From contig CAKOGP040000791.1 in the NCBI GenBank assembly GCA_933822405.4, forward strand, positions 1-42,774: DNA of 42,774 nucleotides. The letters are read 5' to 3'. A program made the position numbers and the translations under genes. Position 1 is the stretch's first letter. Each line of letters opens with the position of its first letter. The notes under the pieces are model-generated. The model made no database searches and was not told the origin of the DNA. It saw only the letters and a program-made list of their open reading frames with translations. This stretch comes from Cylindrotheca closterium (lineage: Eukaryota > Bacillariophyta > Bacillariophyceae > Bacillariales > Bacillariaceae). Of the stretch, positions 17,438-27,788 are shown in pieces.

Positions 17438-18807
17438 CCATTCAGATTTCAAATAGTCATCCAAACGACGGTCATGTCACTCACATTCCTGCCTCCGGAC
17501 CAGGTATTGTCGTTTGATGGTACTATACTTTGGTTGTGGTATGAAAGAATTAAAGGAGTTTTGTCCTCTTGTCACCCTTTCCACCTGAAATTGATTCTGC
17601 TTTTGAATTGTTAGCCATTCAGATTTCAAATAGTCATCCAACCATCGGTCAAGTCACTTACATTCTTGCCTCCGGACCAGGTATTGTCGTTCGATGGTAC
17701 CATACTTTGGTTGTGGTATGAAAGAATTAAAGGAGTTTTGTCCTCTTGTCACCCTCTCCACCTGAAATTGATTCTGCTTTTGAATTGTTAGCCATTCAGA
17801 TTTCAAATAGTCATCCAACCGTCGGTCAAGTCACTTACATTCTTGCCTCCGGACCAGGTATTGTCGTTCGATGGTACCATACTTCGGTCCTAGTGTGAAC
17901 GAATTAGAAAGTTCGCTCCTCTTGTCACCCTCTCCACCTGAAATTGATTCTGCTTTTGAATTGTTAGCCATTCAGATTTCAAATAGTCATCCAACCGTCG
18001 GTCAAGTCACTTACATTCTTGCCTCCAACCCAGATATTATCGTTCAATAATACCATACTTCGGTCCTAGTGTGAACGAATTGGAAAGTTCGCTCCTCTTG
18101 TTACCCTCTCCACCTGAAATTGATTCTGCTTTTGAATTGTTAGCCATTCAGATTTCAAATAGTCATCCAACCGTCGGTCAAGTCACTTACATTCTTGCCT
18201 CCAACCCAGATATTATCGTTCAATAATACCATACTTCGGTCCTAGTGTGAACGAATTGGAAAGTTCGCTCCTCTTGTTACCCTCTCCACCTGAAATTGAT
18301 TCTGCTTTTGAATTGTTAGCCATTCAGATTTCAAATAGTCATCCAACCGTCGGTCAAGTCACTTACATTCTTGCCTCCAACCCAGATATTATCGTTCAAT
18401 AATACCATACTTCGGTCCTAGTGTGAACGAATTGGAAAGTTCGCTCCTCTTGTCACCCTCTCCACTTGAAATTGATTCTGCTTTTGAATTGTTAGCCATT
18501 CAGATTTCAAATAGTCATCCAACCGTCGGTCAAGTCACTTACATTCTTGCCTCCAACCCAGATATTATCGTTCAATAATACCATACTTCGGTCCTAGTGT
18601 GAACGAATTGGAAAGTTCGCTCCTCTTGTCACCCTCTCCACTTGAAATTGATTCTGCTTCTGAATTGTCAGCCATTCAGATTTGAAGTAGCCATCCAACG
18701 GTAGGTCAAATCACTTACATGCTTGCCTCCGACCCAGATAATATCCTTCGGTGGTACCATACTTAGGTCGTGGAGTAAAAGAATTAAGAAAGTTCCCTCC
18801 TCTTGCC
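17438..18807. repeat. 176/177-bp satellite array, about eight units
   Basis: Units start with CCATTCAGATTTCAAATAG at 17438, 17615, 17792, 17968, 18144, 18320, 18496 and 18672. The first two steps are 177 bp and the rest 176 bp. Each unit also contains CAAGTCACTTACATTCTTGCC, a CCATACTTNGGT block and TTGATTCTGCTTTTGAATTG. The middle units are nearly identical, while the first and last are the most divergent, as expected for arrays homogenised by unequal crossing-over. There is no coding potential. Confidence 0.95.
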
Positions 18808-19394
18808 ATGCTGGGTCGAAAGCAAACCGTTTTGATTTTGTTTGTTTGGTTTCATGACACAGTAGATGTCAACTTGCTAACCGTAAATGTGACACCAAGG
18901 CAAGCAAGAGCGCGAGTCGCGTTCCAGCAGTAATAATTGACATAATTAGAACCTACCATGACTTGCTAGGTCGTCGCTTGAGCACACAGGGTCGACTGTC
19001 ACACAATACGAGTCTCAGAGTCTCATTTGAATCCAGAAATTTCCCAAAAGTCTTCACTTCGGTTGGTTGATTGGTGCATGGATGCAATATTGCCAATAGA
19101 AGGACTTGCAGAGTATTCATTTCCCGTAGCGCATTGCAATTTATCCATTCTTGATGCAACATCACTAGTCGAACATACCCTTGAAAACAAGCGGTGATGA
19201 GTGCTGAGCACCAGAGAAACTCCAAAATCCATCTTGTTGGGCGGCGAAAGGGCCAAAATTGACACTTTGTTTGAAACAGAATGGTTCAAAACACCAATTA
19301 GATGCATATTGTTTGAGATCGTATCATTCTATTGCAATTCTTGATAGCAGGAGATGACATTGGGTTGGTGCTGTTGTCGGACTCCATTTTTGGG

Positions 19395-19475
19395 AAAATC
19401 TGTGACATTCGGCAGTGAGGATTTTTCAAGTGGCGGGCAATCCTCGAATCCTCACTGCCGAATGTCTCAGATTTT
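19395..19475. repeat. 28-bp inverted repeat, potential hairpin
   Basis: The arms 19395-19422 and 19448-19475 are complementary except for one position, separated by 25 bp. The core is GACATTCGGCAGTGAGGAT. It could be a terminal relic of a small transposon or a structured RNA. No flanking duplication was identified. Confidence 0.9.
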
Positions 19476-19715
19476 TTGTGTAGAAACATACTAAAAGTAG
19501 TCACACAGCACATAAGTTGACTTCGCTAAAAAGGAAACGCATTCTGCGATTTTTATGGCTGCAATTGCGAACGTTTACCAGTTGAGGAGGCACGTGCACT
19601 ATTTTCTTCAAATATTTACTTAGGGTTTTTGTTCATTTCTCAAGGAGTCGAAAACCTCTACTTATTGGCGTCAAAATTGACAAATGACTACTTAAAGGGA
19701 AAATTTCAAAGCCAA

Positions 19716-19725
19716 NNNNNNNNNN
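19716..19725. other. Assembly gap of ten N
   Basis: Ten consecutive N are present. The true distance between the flanks is unknown, so the region left of the RAD1-like gene may be incomplete. Confidence 1.
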
Positions 19726-20019
19726 TGTGGGATGCATGTTTGGAGTAGAATCTCTAGTCATACTAGTCCAATTTTGAGGTATCAGCAAAAATAAAAATAA
19801 TGCGCGATGCGGATGGAGTTTGAAGTTATACCGGTATAATACATATTATACTGCGAGACAATGAAAACAAAAGCAACACGAAATAAGTAGGGAATAACCG
19901 TAAGTCCAATTAGAGAAACTGTTGCGCAATCTTATTCTTTCTTTTCTATTCCGCTAATTTTGAAATTGGACTTTGCGGCTTGTCAATTGTTGACCTGAAG
20001 GATAGGCGAGAAAACAAAG

Positions 20020-22116
20020 ATGCCAACAGCAGTCAACCGAAACCAAGCTTTATTTTCTACTAATAGTCTGCTTTCGCAAGACAGTTCGCAGCAAAGCGAG
20101 TCACCGTCTCAAAATGATCGAGAGACGACTCGGGGATCGCAAAGCCAAGCTTCTGCACACCCGTCACAATCGCAAACTACACCGGACAAAATATTGTTTC
20201 GGTTGGAAACCGAGCATCCAAAAGTCTTGATTGGAATGCTCATGAGCTTTGGTTCTTCTTCGTCTAGTTCGTCGTCTTCTTCTTCGGCAGCATCACGAAG
20301 TCAACGATCTCAAAAAGGATCTGGTACTCAAGCGACTATTACTCAGAGTATGATGCTCTTGAATGCCAGTGGTGCGGCTGCCAATGACATGTCTGCATCC
20401 ATTGGACAAATGACCATCTACACGACAGAGACTGGTTTACAGTTGCATCAGTCTACCAATCTATCTTCACAGTCGAGTATGGAATTACCAAAAGAATTAT
20501 TTTCGTACTACCAAACTTCGGCAACTCCCGCAACCTCTTCGGGTGGTGCCACTCAAACCAGCAGCACCTCCAGTCAAACCGCCGGCAATTGCTGCTGTTG
20601 CATTTCGTGGAAGCCACTCCGAAATGCTTTGATTCTAGCCATGACGCAAAATCCAAACAAGCTGTCCATGACTTACAATATGAACGACGAGGTCTTGCAT
20701 GTGGAAACGGAATGTGGTGGAACCATAATGCGTCGATCCACCACCGCTTCCTATTCCTTTTCAGGCCGTGCTGCTGCTCCCTCGTCATCATCATCTTCGT
20801 CGTCCACTGGCGTTGTTTGCACTGCTGTCGTGAGTGGTTTAGTTCCACCGGAAGAACAACCCCAACTCTCCCAAGCATTCTTGCAACATCCCATTGTTGC
20901 TCGGATTCTAGTGCCGTCGACCATTCTCATGGATGTCTTGGAATTGGCATTGGTGTCCCCAATGGCTATCCAGTTGCAATGGAAGACGACCACGGTTCAG
21001 GCAGCTACTGAATCCAAAAAGTCAGTGCTGCAAGTCTCTGCTGTGGGGCCTTGTAGTGAATGTGCCGTCCAATGGCAAATTCCAATTGAATGGACGAATC
21101 AAAACAACATTGAGTTATTGGACGACAATGATGATACAGCCACTACCGACGACGGTATTAGTACTCGGATGTCTTCGTTGGATGGCAGTCGTCGCAAGCG
21201 AAAATCCCATGAGAATGCCAAACGGACTGTCCGCAAAGTCAAACATTCGTACCCGTATGAAGCTTGGGCCCAAGCCATGAAGCCCTTGCTGGACAGTCAA
21301 GCTCACGAAACTTGCATTTCCGTCAACGAACAGGGTATTCTGGCCATTCAGCATCAATTGTTGTGCCACGACAACATTGCCGCCTTTTGTGATGGCTTAC
21401 TAGTCCCACTCATTGTCGAAGAAGACGAGGATGACGATGATGGAGACAGCGATGCCAATAGTGAAACCGACGATGATCGGACCGATGCCTCGAGTAGAAT
21501 GACTCGCTCCAATACGCACACCCAAGGCAGTTCCAGCAGTGCAGGTTCCTCGAGAGATCATCGTACCGCCGCCCATTTTACTCCAAGTCAATCCACGGTT
21601 GGCCATGACGACAATCAAGATGATGATGACTCTGGCAAGAACTCGCAACAACCAATCGATTTGTCCCGACAAAGTGTTCCAGCCAACAAAAGTCAACGCA
21701 GTACCAATGACGATGACGATGATGGCAGTCGTCATGATGAGAGTGGTGGTGGTGGCATTGAACCATCCTTCTTTGGTGCCTTGCCTGTAGTCGATGATGA
21801 CAATAATCATGCGGTGGGTGCTGCCAAAAGACCATCGAGCCGCTTCAGCAGTATTGGTTCCAATGCTTCTTCTTCTTCGAGACGTCGAGAAGAACGCAAG
21901 CGTCTTCGGGCGCAACAACGATTGCCGGCTGGATCGGATGCGGAACCATCGGCATCTGTTTCTCAACAACTATCCCCAGTCGTTCTTCCCTCCACCAGTA
22001 GCCCACCCGATCATCTGGAAGATGACGATCATATGGAACCAACTCAAACCCAAGATGAGGATGATGAAGAGGAACGATATTGTTCGTCTCCGGAAGTAGT
22101 CTATGGGAAAATCTAA
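20020..22116 (+). CDS. RAD1: RAD1-like subunit of the 9-1-1 DNA-damage checkpoint clamp
   Basis: The product has 698 residues from the ATG at 20020 (context AAAGATGCC). The first 55 residues are Ser/Gln-rich and probably disordered. The clamp fold begins near 56 (DKILFRLETEHP) and includes GQMTIYTTETGLQLH near 130, SWKPLRNALILAMTQ near 196 followed by KLSMTYN and LHVETECGGTIM, then a second half with ILVPSTILMDVLELAL. SVNEQGILAIQHQLL near 433 ends in FCDGLLVPL. In RAD1 proteins this order (T-x-x-G-L, LN/L-x-x-L, GFLSLQ and the final Phe-x-x-x-Pro strand) forms the two PCNA-like domains. RAD1 with RAD9 and HUS1 forms a ring that activates ATR/ATM signalling on damaged DNA. Insertions of Ser repeats enlarge the loops. 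Residues from about 468 on are an Asp/Glu/Ser-rich tail absent from the roughly 280-residue animal protein. Confidence 0.75.
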   Translation: MPTAVNRNQALFSTNSLLSQDSSQQSESPSQNDRETTRGSQSQASAHPSQSQTTPDKILFRLETEHPKVLIGMLMSFGSSSSSSSSSSSAASRSQRSQKGSGTQATITQSMMLLNASGAAANDMSASIGQMTIYTTETGLQLHQSTNLSSQSSMELPKELFSYYQTSATPATSSGGATQTSSTSSQTAGNCCCCISWKPLRNALILAMTQNPNKLSMTYNMNDEVLHVETECGGTIMRRSTTASYSFSGRAAAPSSSSSSSSTGVVCTAVVSGLVPPEEQPQLSQAFLQHPIVARILVPSTILMDVLELALVSPMAIQLQWKTTTVQAATESKKSVLQVSAVGPCSECAVQWQIPIEWTNQNNIELLDDNDDTATTDDGISTRMSSLDGSRRKRKSHENAKRTVRKVKHSYPYEAWAQAMKPLLDSQAHETCISVNEQGILAIQHQLLCHDNIAAFCDGLLVPLIVEEDEDDDDGDSDANSETDDDRTDASSRMTRSNTHTQGSSSSAGSSRDHRTAAHFTPSQSTVGHDDNQDDDDSGKNSQQPIDLSRQSVPANKSQRSTNDDDDDGSRHDESGGGGIEPSFFGALPVVDDDNNHAVGAAKRPSSRFSSIGSNASSSSRRREERKRLRAQQRLPAGSDAEPSASVSQQLSPVVLPSTSSPPDHLEDDDHMEPTQTQDEDDEEERYCSSPEVVYGKI

Positions 22117-22589
22117 CTAACTCGTCGGGGCGGCGACAATAAGACTCATAACCAAAAGACTCAATTGTGGCGAGCGATGAGGACTATATGAATCAAAATG
22201 TAGGATGTAGTATAGGATAGTCCTGCCACTGGTTTGTACAAGCCAATTAGAATGCTGTTATCTATGCGATGTTTGTACAAAATAATATGGATGGAGAGAT
22301 GATAATGTTATCGCCCTCTCTACCAATATAATATGCCAAGTAGTGGGCGATTGGACCTCTATCTTAGCATTTCATCATTGTCTTCTGTTGCCTTCGCAGA
22401 AAAGCAGATCTATGCTGTCTCGGACATATAGTGGCTCGCTATATTCCAATCCAATCGATTGATTCTTTCTCGAAACAAAAAGGACTAGGACATGGAAACT
22501 TCGCCCAGCCATTCGGAATGTGACCAGGGTAGGTGATGGGTTCAAGTGTGTGGCCATGGCTTGTGTGCAATGGAGCGTTCAGCTGCTAT
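22117..22589. other. Convergent 3' region of the RAD1-like and transporter genes
   Basis: The two flanking genes end toward each other here. No other gene is supported; the short ORFs overlap simple sequence. Confidence 0.5.
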
Positions 22590-23999
22590 TCACTTTGCAC
22601 GTTCCCCATCCGCTTCCTCCTCATCGTCTGGTTGCGCCTCTAGCTGTACATAGGCAAACACTTCTTTGCAGTCTCGAAGAGCCTGTTCAATGGCTTCTTC
22701 TTGTGACACTTGTGGCAAAATCATGGTGGTGATACCATCCAAAATGTATTCCACTTCTTCCTCGACGTCTTCCGCAAGTATCGCATCTTCACCAGTCGCC
22801 TCCAGTAAATAGACTCCCATCATCAAGATAAATAATCCAACGGGATACATGATATCGTTCCAGGTACCAGGCAAGGAAGCAAAGGTATCGTAGTGCATGA
22901 TGGAATTGATAGATGCAGACATGACATAGGAGCCCACATAGGCCGCCGCACAATAGGTGGCATTGTATCGCTTCATGGCGGCCGTAAATAAAAGCAAGCC
23001 CACAAAGGAAGTGACAATTGCTAGGGCAATCAATAGGGGAAAGAACCAAGGAATCTTGACACCTGGAGTTGATATGACTGCTTTGAGTGTCGTGAGTGAA
23101 TCCTTGATAAAATTTTGGGGCCCCGTAATGGCACCACCACAACTTCCCCAGGCAAAACGCTGCCACGTTGGGGCATTGCTCTTCGTAACGAGATACCATA
23201 GAAACAACATGTAAACAGCCAGGCAAGCAAAGTAGGAAATGGTAGCGGGAGAGGAGTATGATTTTGCCTAAGATGGGATAGGGACAATACCGCAGGAGAG
23301 TGAGAAACAGTTGACAATGTCAGATGCCAGATGGCAACACCATCGGCATGCCGCAATTCTATGCCGTGTACATACCACTTCTTCTACCGTGACTCCACTA
23401 TCGTTGGTATGATCCCCGAATATTGCAACGACCACTTCCCCAATCACAATAAGTAAGGTAGCAGCAACCTGCGACTTGGAAGGTGGTTCCCCCAAGTACA
23501 CGCCTGCACCGAGGATCACCCACACCAGAGCAAGTCCTGAAAAGGGTGCCAGAATACTCGGAGAAGCATAATTCATGGCAAATACGCTGCAAAGGGGATT
23601 CAAGACGGTCATTCCAAACATTCCAGCATATCTTAAGGCTCGTGGATTTAACTTGAAATATCGTTGTTTCTTGTCTTGCATAAAATCAAAGCAATTCTTA
23701 TCATCCGAATCATCTAATTCTCCTGAGGATTCATCAACCATGCCATCATGCGATACTAGGTAGGCCGTGGAAGTGATTTCCGTTCCTTGTTCACATCCCA
23801 GTAATGGATACGACGACTGACCCTCAGCTTCAGCAGCAGCAGCTTCTTGTTCATGCTGAATCAACCAAGATTTACGAATTGCAAGCTTGGAAGCGCCCGT
23901 GATGAAGGAAACAAAAATGGACAATCCAATTCCCTTGCACCAGTCTGATGAAGACATGCTGTTGGTAGCCTCTGAGACGTCATGTAGAAAGTATTCCAT
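22590..23999 (-). CDS. NIPA-type (DUF803/EamA-like) magnesium transporter family protein
   Basis: Two exons, 23999-23376 and 23267-22590, are separated by a 108-bp intron that begins GTATGT and ends TTAG. The join is in phase 0 and gives 433 residues. The first segment has GIGLSIFVSFITGASKLAI, then an acidic loop (about 45-110). Several membrane helices follow, with NPLCSVFAMNYASPSILAPF, GLALVWVILGAGVYLGEPPS and LLIVIGEVVVAIFG. Exon 2 adds about five more helices, including GSCGGAITGPQNFIKDSLTTL and YCAAAYVGSYVMSASINSIM. The pattern SILAPFSGLALVW plus a GE-P turn is characteristic of NIPA-like transporters, which move Mg2+ across plasma or endosomal membranes. The C-terminus is acidic and cytosolic. 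The frame is open to 24338, but the ATG at 23999 directly precedes the conserved part. Confidence 0.8.
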
Positions 24000-24697
24000 G
24001 GTTGGTGATGATTGCTGAAGGGGGCTGAGAAGAGTCGCCAAATGAAAATGTTGATGTTGTCGTGACAGGCAGCGCGGTCTGAGATTTTCTCGTTCCTTAT
24101 CAACCGCAACGATGAGATGCGATAGATGCCTTTTCGGAAGACCAGTTTGAGTCGTTTGATTCAATCGTGTCGATCCGCTTCTTTTGGCGGGTCCAGAGCG
24201 GGCGGGCTTGTCGGTGGTGTGGACACGTAAAAGACAAACGGTCTGATCTGAAAAGCCGCCATCCACCGTCCACCGCAACCACATGGATCGTAAAACGTTG
24301 CTGAACTTTTTAAAAATTAGCGTATCTGAAAACAACATTTAACAGCTCGGGAGCATCAATTGATGGTAAGTCGTGAAGTACGGATGTTGTTAAATAAAAT
24401 CTTTCCCTTTCTCAGAATTCGTGACAGCTTCAGGACTACCGATATGCATTTTTAAAAAATCTTAATCTTGATTCCGATTGCACCACATTTAAGCCACTGG
24501 CATACAAATATGTGGGAGAAAACCTCATAAACCATAATCCCAGTCCTCAATGAAAAGTGTTTTAAATGAATTTGCACTAAATGTTTGATTTTTCGCATGA
24601 CGACTTGAGCAATATTCAACTTTCAGTTTTCCGAACAAGTCTCAGATCAGACTCACATACTCATAATTTCCACACTCTCATTCACTACACTGTCAAG
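24000..24697. other. Divergent promoter region
   Basis: This 0.7-kb spacer lies between the leftward transporter gene and the rightward Lys/Ser-rich gene and should contain both promoters. Short A/T runs (TTTTTAAAAAATC near 24450) occur. No defined motif is claimed. Confidence 0.4.
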
Positions 24698-25903
24698 ATG
24701 GCCCTAGGAACCCCCAAACGCAATCGCACCTCCTACATTCAATCCAAATACGATCAAAGGAAAAGCTTGGAACGGCGGGCCTCTATCGCGTATTCCTTGC
24801 TTGGTTTGGGAATTGGATTCGATGATCTTGACGATGATGTTGTTGTTGATGATTGCAGCTCAATCGCAAGCCCTCCTTCGACTCCCACCCCTACCTCGCC
24901 ACCAGGTTCTCCCAAGCCTGCTGAAGAAGCTCCACAAACTCCCTCAGAAGCCTCTACAGCGACCAGTCCTGGAAGAACCGCTCACTTTCTTTCTGCACGC
25001 AAGTCCTCCAAGCGAAGATCTTCCACCAGCAAATCAATTGCCGAGTCTTTGGATACTCTCACGATGATTCTAACAGAAGAAGACGACAAAGGCGACAACA
25101 AAGGTGACAACAGTGTCATCGTTACTGCCGAGAGGACCAAGAGACGTTCCAACAGATCCGTCAACGTTGTGGAATCTCTGGATGCACTCAAATCGGCCGC
25201 TCAGCAGCAACAACACGATGAAGATAACTCCATCGCGGCTACCATGGAGCCACTTGACCCACCATCTACTCCCAAGAAGCTGAAGAAGAACAAGTCTTCC
25301 AGAAGCCCTCTTAAAAGTCCCAAGAAGACATCTTCTTCTAGGAGTCTCACAAAGAATGCCAAGACGGACAAGAAGGACTCGATCAAATCCCCCAAGAAAT
25401 CGAAAGCTCCAAAGAGTCCTAAGAGCCCAAGGACGCCCAAAAAGAAAAAGTCCGAGAAGAAAGTCAAGAAGTTGTCCAAGCATATCGATGAAGAGTCGAC
25501 TCATACTGCTCCTACTGTTGCTTCCGAAAGCAGTAGTGTACAGTCCTCTTTGGCAGGGATCATGAGATTGAGTAGCCACAGCAGCAGCATTACTACTCCA
25601 TCAAGAAAACGCCGCTCTGGCAGGAGGAAATCATCCTCCCTCCGCAGCTCGTTCTTGGTTCCCACCAGTGGACACTTGTCCATCTTGGACGATTCCTTCA
25701 ACTTTGATGACTTGGATTTGCCCACAAAGCAACGATCCAGTGTGACATTTGCCGACTATTCGGAAATGACCATTGTGGCAGATCTTGGAGAGAGTGCACA
25801 CCTTGATGATTTGTACTACAAGGAAGATGAATTGGCGGAATTCCGACACGATGCCTTCTTGGAAGACTGTGGCCTAGTAGACACGGACGAATTCTGTTAT
25901 TGA
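24698..25903 (+). CDS. Lys/Ser-rich diatom-type hypothetical protein, paralogue 1
   Basis: The product has 401 residues from the ATG at 24698 (CAAGATGGC); the frame is open back to 24581 but lacks better context. The N-terminus has RTSYIQSKYDQRKSLERRAS followed by LGLGIGFDD. The middle is a disordered, highly basic tract of Ser, Lys and Pro (KSPKKSKAPKSPKSPRTPKK), resembling the KSPK repeats of nuclear or chromatin-linked proteins. The C-terminus is conserved with its neighbour: SSFLVPTSG, SSVTFADYSEMTIVADL, and EDELAEFRHDAFLEDCGL. The ending V-x-F-x-x-x-S-x-M ... E-L-A-E-F-R resembles a short motif seen at the ends of many diatom hypothetical proteins. It lies in tandem with the gene at 26492. 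No enzyme fold or signal peptide is seen; nuclear localisation is inferred from the basic tract. Confidence 0.8.
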   Translation: MALGTPKRNRTSYIQSKYDQRKSLERRASIAYSLLGLGIGFDDLDDDVVVDDCSSIASPPSTPTPTSPPGSPKPAEEAPQTPSEASTATSPGRTAHFLSARKSSKRRSSTSKSIAESLDTLTMILTEEDDKGDNKGDNSVIVTAERTKRRSNRSVNVVESLDALKSAAQQQQHDEDNSIAATMEPLDPPSTPKKLKKNKSSRSPLKSPKKTSSSRSLTKNAKTDKKDSIKSPKKSKAPKSPKSPRTPKKKKSEKKVKKLSKHIDEESTHTAPTVASESSSVQSSLAGIMRLSSHSSSITTPSRKRRSGRRKSSSLRSSFLVPTSGHLSILDDSFNFDDLDLPTKQRSSVTFADYSEMTIVADLGESAHLDDLYYKEDELAEFRHDAFLEDCGLVDTDEFCY

Positions 25904-26491
25904 ACTACATAGATATACCGTATTATTTTACGTTTACTTCTGCCAGTTGTTATCCAGTCCAAGTAAAGCACTATATCCTATCTATACTGGAAACATAATT
26001 TGGTTTTCAAAGTTGGTGGTGGTTTGAGAGCATTTGTGATCTCTTCAAAATCTTGCTCTGGGATGCACGTCGAACATCGACATCGCATGTGCAGGAGGCA
26101 AATTACCACGGACAGAGCTATTTACTATTACAATGAATATTGGTACCAGTACTACACTTGGTGGTCCAAGAATCTCCAACTATTGCCTCGTTACCAGGTA
26201 TGGAAAATGTATCTGGTATTGTAAAGCAATATATCTCAAAACGTCTCCGATAAAATTGATATTTCTTCACATAACAATTACAAATCTGTTTATCCGAAAT
26301 TGAGGAGTTTCACCAGATTCACTAAAATTTCTCCTAATAAACACCGTCTATTTCGGAAAAAATTTCCGATGAGTGTGTTTCCAAAGCTTGTGGCGCGGGG
26401 TTAACATTTTTGCCGGTTTCTTGACTTTTATTTTGATCAATCTATGCAAACACAACTACAATAGCGAGACATACCATAGCGGCACGCCACG
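25904..26491. other. Spacer between tandem paralogues
   Basis: This should contain the 3' end of the first gene and the promoter of the second. A tract TTGGTACCAGTACTACACTTGG is at about 26139. No gene is supported. Confidence 0.5.
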
Positions 26492-27463
26492 ATGATAAGA
26501 AGGACATCCTACGTTTCTACCAAATATGACAAGCGCAGAAGCTTGGAACGGCGGGCCTCTGTCCAAGAAAGTTTGGATGCTGCTTTGGGGATTGGCTTTG
26601 ATGATGAAATTCCGTTGTTTGTCATTCAGTACGATGTGCGAACAAATTCGGTGTCTCCTCCATCTCCCCGAAGGGAAGGTAGCCAAGTTCCAAAACCTAA
26701 AAAGATTACGCAAAGAAGAAGGTCTCTGAACGCCACAGTTGAGAAAAAGCGCAAGTGCCCACCGCGGCGAGTCTCCAGCGCTGATTCTGCAGGTTCGGCT
26801 CGCCCTTCAGAGACAATACGCATGTCAGATTCCACCGAAACGACAAGTGCCACAATAAGTGAACATAATAAGAAGCAACTTAGGAAACAAAGAAAGTCGA
26901 AGAAACTAAAAAAGAAGAGCGCGAAACTGAACGACGACTCTACCGTACTGACGGTACCAACAACACAAGAAGTGACTGATGCCAAAAACACTACAAGGTC
27001 CAAAGGAAATACTTCACCTTCGAGTAGATCATCGAGGAAGCCGAGAAAGAAGAGTGACCTTACCATAATAAGTCTAGCAGCAAAAGTGACTTCCGAAAAC
27101 TGTCCAAGATCCAAAGAAAGAACCTCACCTTCGGGAAGACGAAGCAAGTCCGCCGTCAAAGAAACCACCTCGCCTTCGGGTCTACGAGGAAAGCCAGCTT
27201 TCAAAAAGAGAAACTCATTTTTCGTTCCCACCAACTCTCCACTGCACGAATCAATCTGCATAGATGAGTTACACTTGCCAGATCCCAATCTACGTCGGGG
27301 GTCTTCTGTTATGTTCTCAGATTTTTCTGAAATGACCTTTGTTGCCGCCTTGTCAGAGGGCAATAACGGGGATCTCTTTTACAACGACGAAGAGCTAGCC
27401 GAATTTCGTCACGAAGCCTTTTTAGAAAGTTGCGGCTTGGGCGAAGAGTATAAGCATCTATGA
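26492..27463 (+). CDS. Lys/Ser-rich diatom-type hypothetical protein, paralogue 2
   Basis: The product has 323 residues from the ATG at 26492. It shares with the upstream gene the N-terminal RRTSYVSTKYDKRRSLERRA and LGIGFDDE, and the C-terminal NSFFVPTNS, SSVMFSDFSEMTFVAAL and NDEELAEFRHEAFLESCGL. The middle is again basic and disordered but not alignable. It contains three spaced copies of a TSPSGxR motif around positions 210-235 (TSPSGRRSKS, TSPSGLRGKP). Only the two ends are conserved between paralogues, which suggests that those ends carry the function, perhaps as docking motifs, while the middle is a variable linker. No intron is needed. Origin by tandem duplication is clear, but it is old. 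Confidence 0.8.
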   Translation: MIRRTSYVSTKYDKRRSLERRASVQESLDAALGIGFDDEIPLFVIQYDVRTNSVSPPSPRREGSQVPKPKKITQRRRSLNATVEKKRKCPPRRVSSADSAGSARPSETIRMSDSTETTSATISEHNKKQLRKQRKSKKLKKKSAKLNDDSTVLTVPTTQEVTDAKNTTRSKGNTSPSSRSSRKPRKKSDLTIISLAAKVTSENCPRSKERTSPSGRRSKSAVKETTSPSGLRGKPAFKKRNSFFVPTNSPLHESICIDELHLPDPNLRRGSSVMFSDFSEMTFVAALSEGNNGDLFYNDEELAEFRHEAFLESCGLGEEYKHL

Positions 27464-27788
27464 GTCGGAACAGAGTTATTTTTTATTAAAATCTTTCTTT
27501 TTATTTGTCCGAGGCAAGTAGCTAAAGATAGAGTAGACAGGTGGGTACCTGACGGTACTGGCAACTGTAATTCACCGGACTATAAAACGCCGGTACAGAA
27601 ATGGTGTTGATCCAAAGATTTGTCCGAGTATCCCCGACGAAAATAGATGCGACCAAAACGTCAGTGTGTATGCAATCCAGCGAGAATAAAAGTCGAAACT
27701 AGTACCATCGGCGCCGCTGGTCTCCAAAAGATCGTTTGGAATCTAGTGTATCTCTCTTTGGCATATCAATTGGTAGCAAAGACAAGAA
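27464..27788. other. Convergent 3' spacer
   Basis: The paralogue 2 gene and the leftward heat shock factor gene end here. GTGGGTACCTGACGGTACTGG at about 27541 and ACCGG...CCGGT form short inverted matches. No gene is supported. Confidence 0.5.

Larger units (their letters stand above)
18808..20019. other. Gene-poor region between satellite and RAD1-like gene
   Basis: Only short overlapping ORFs occur (for example 19023-19307 leftward), without motifs. The region holds a long inverted repeat at 19395-19475 and the N gap at 19716-19725. The 200 bp before 20020 presumably contain the RAD1 promoter; a GGTATAATACATATTATAC stretch lies at about 19832. Confidence 0.5.

Noticed and set aside
24000..24338. 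N-terminal extension of the transporter
   Set aside because: The sequence is Arg/Gln-rich with no membrane or conserved part. The ATG at 23999 is followed directly by the family sequence.
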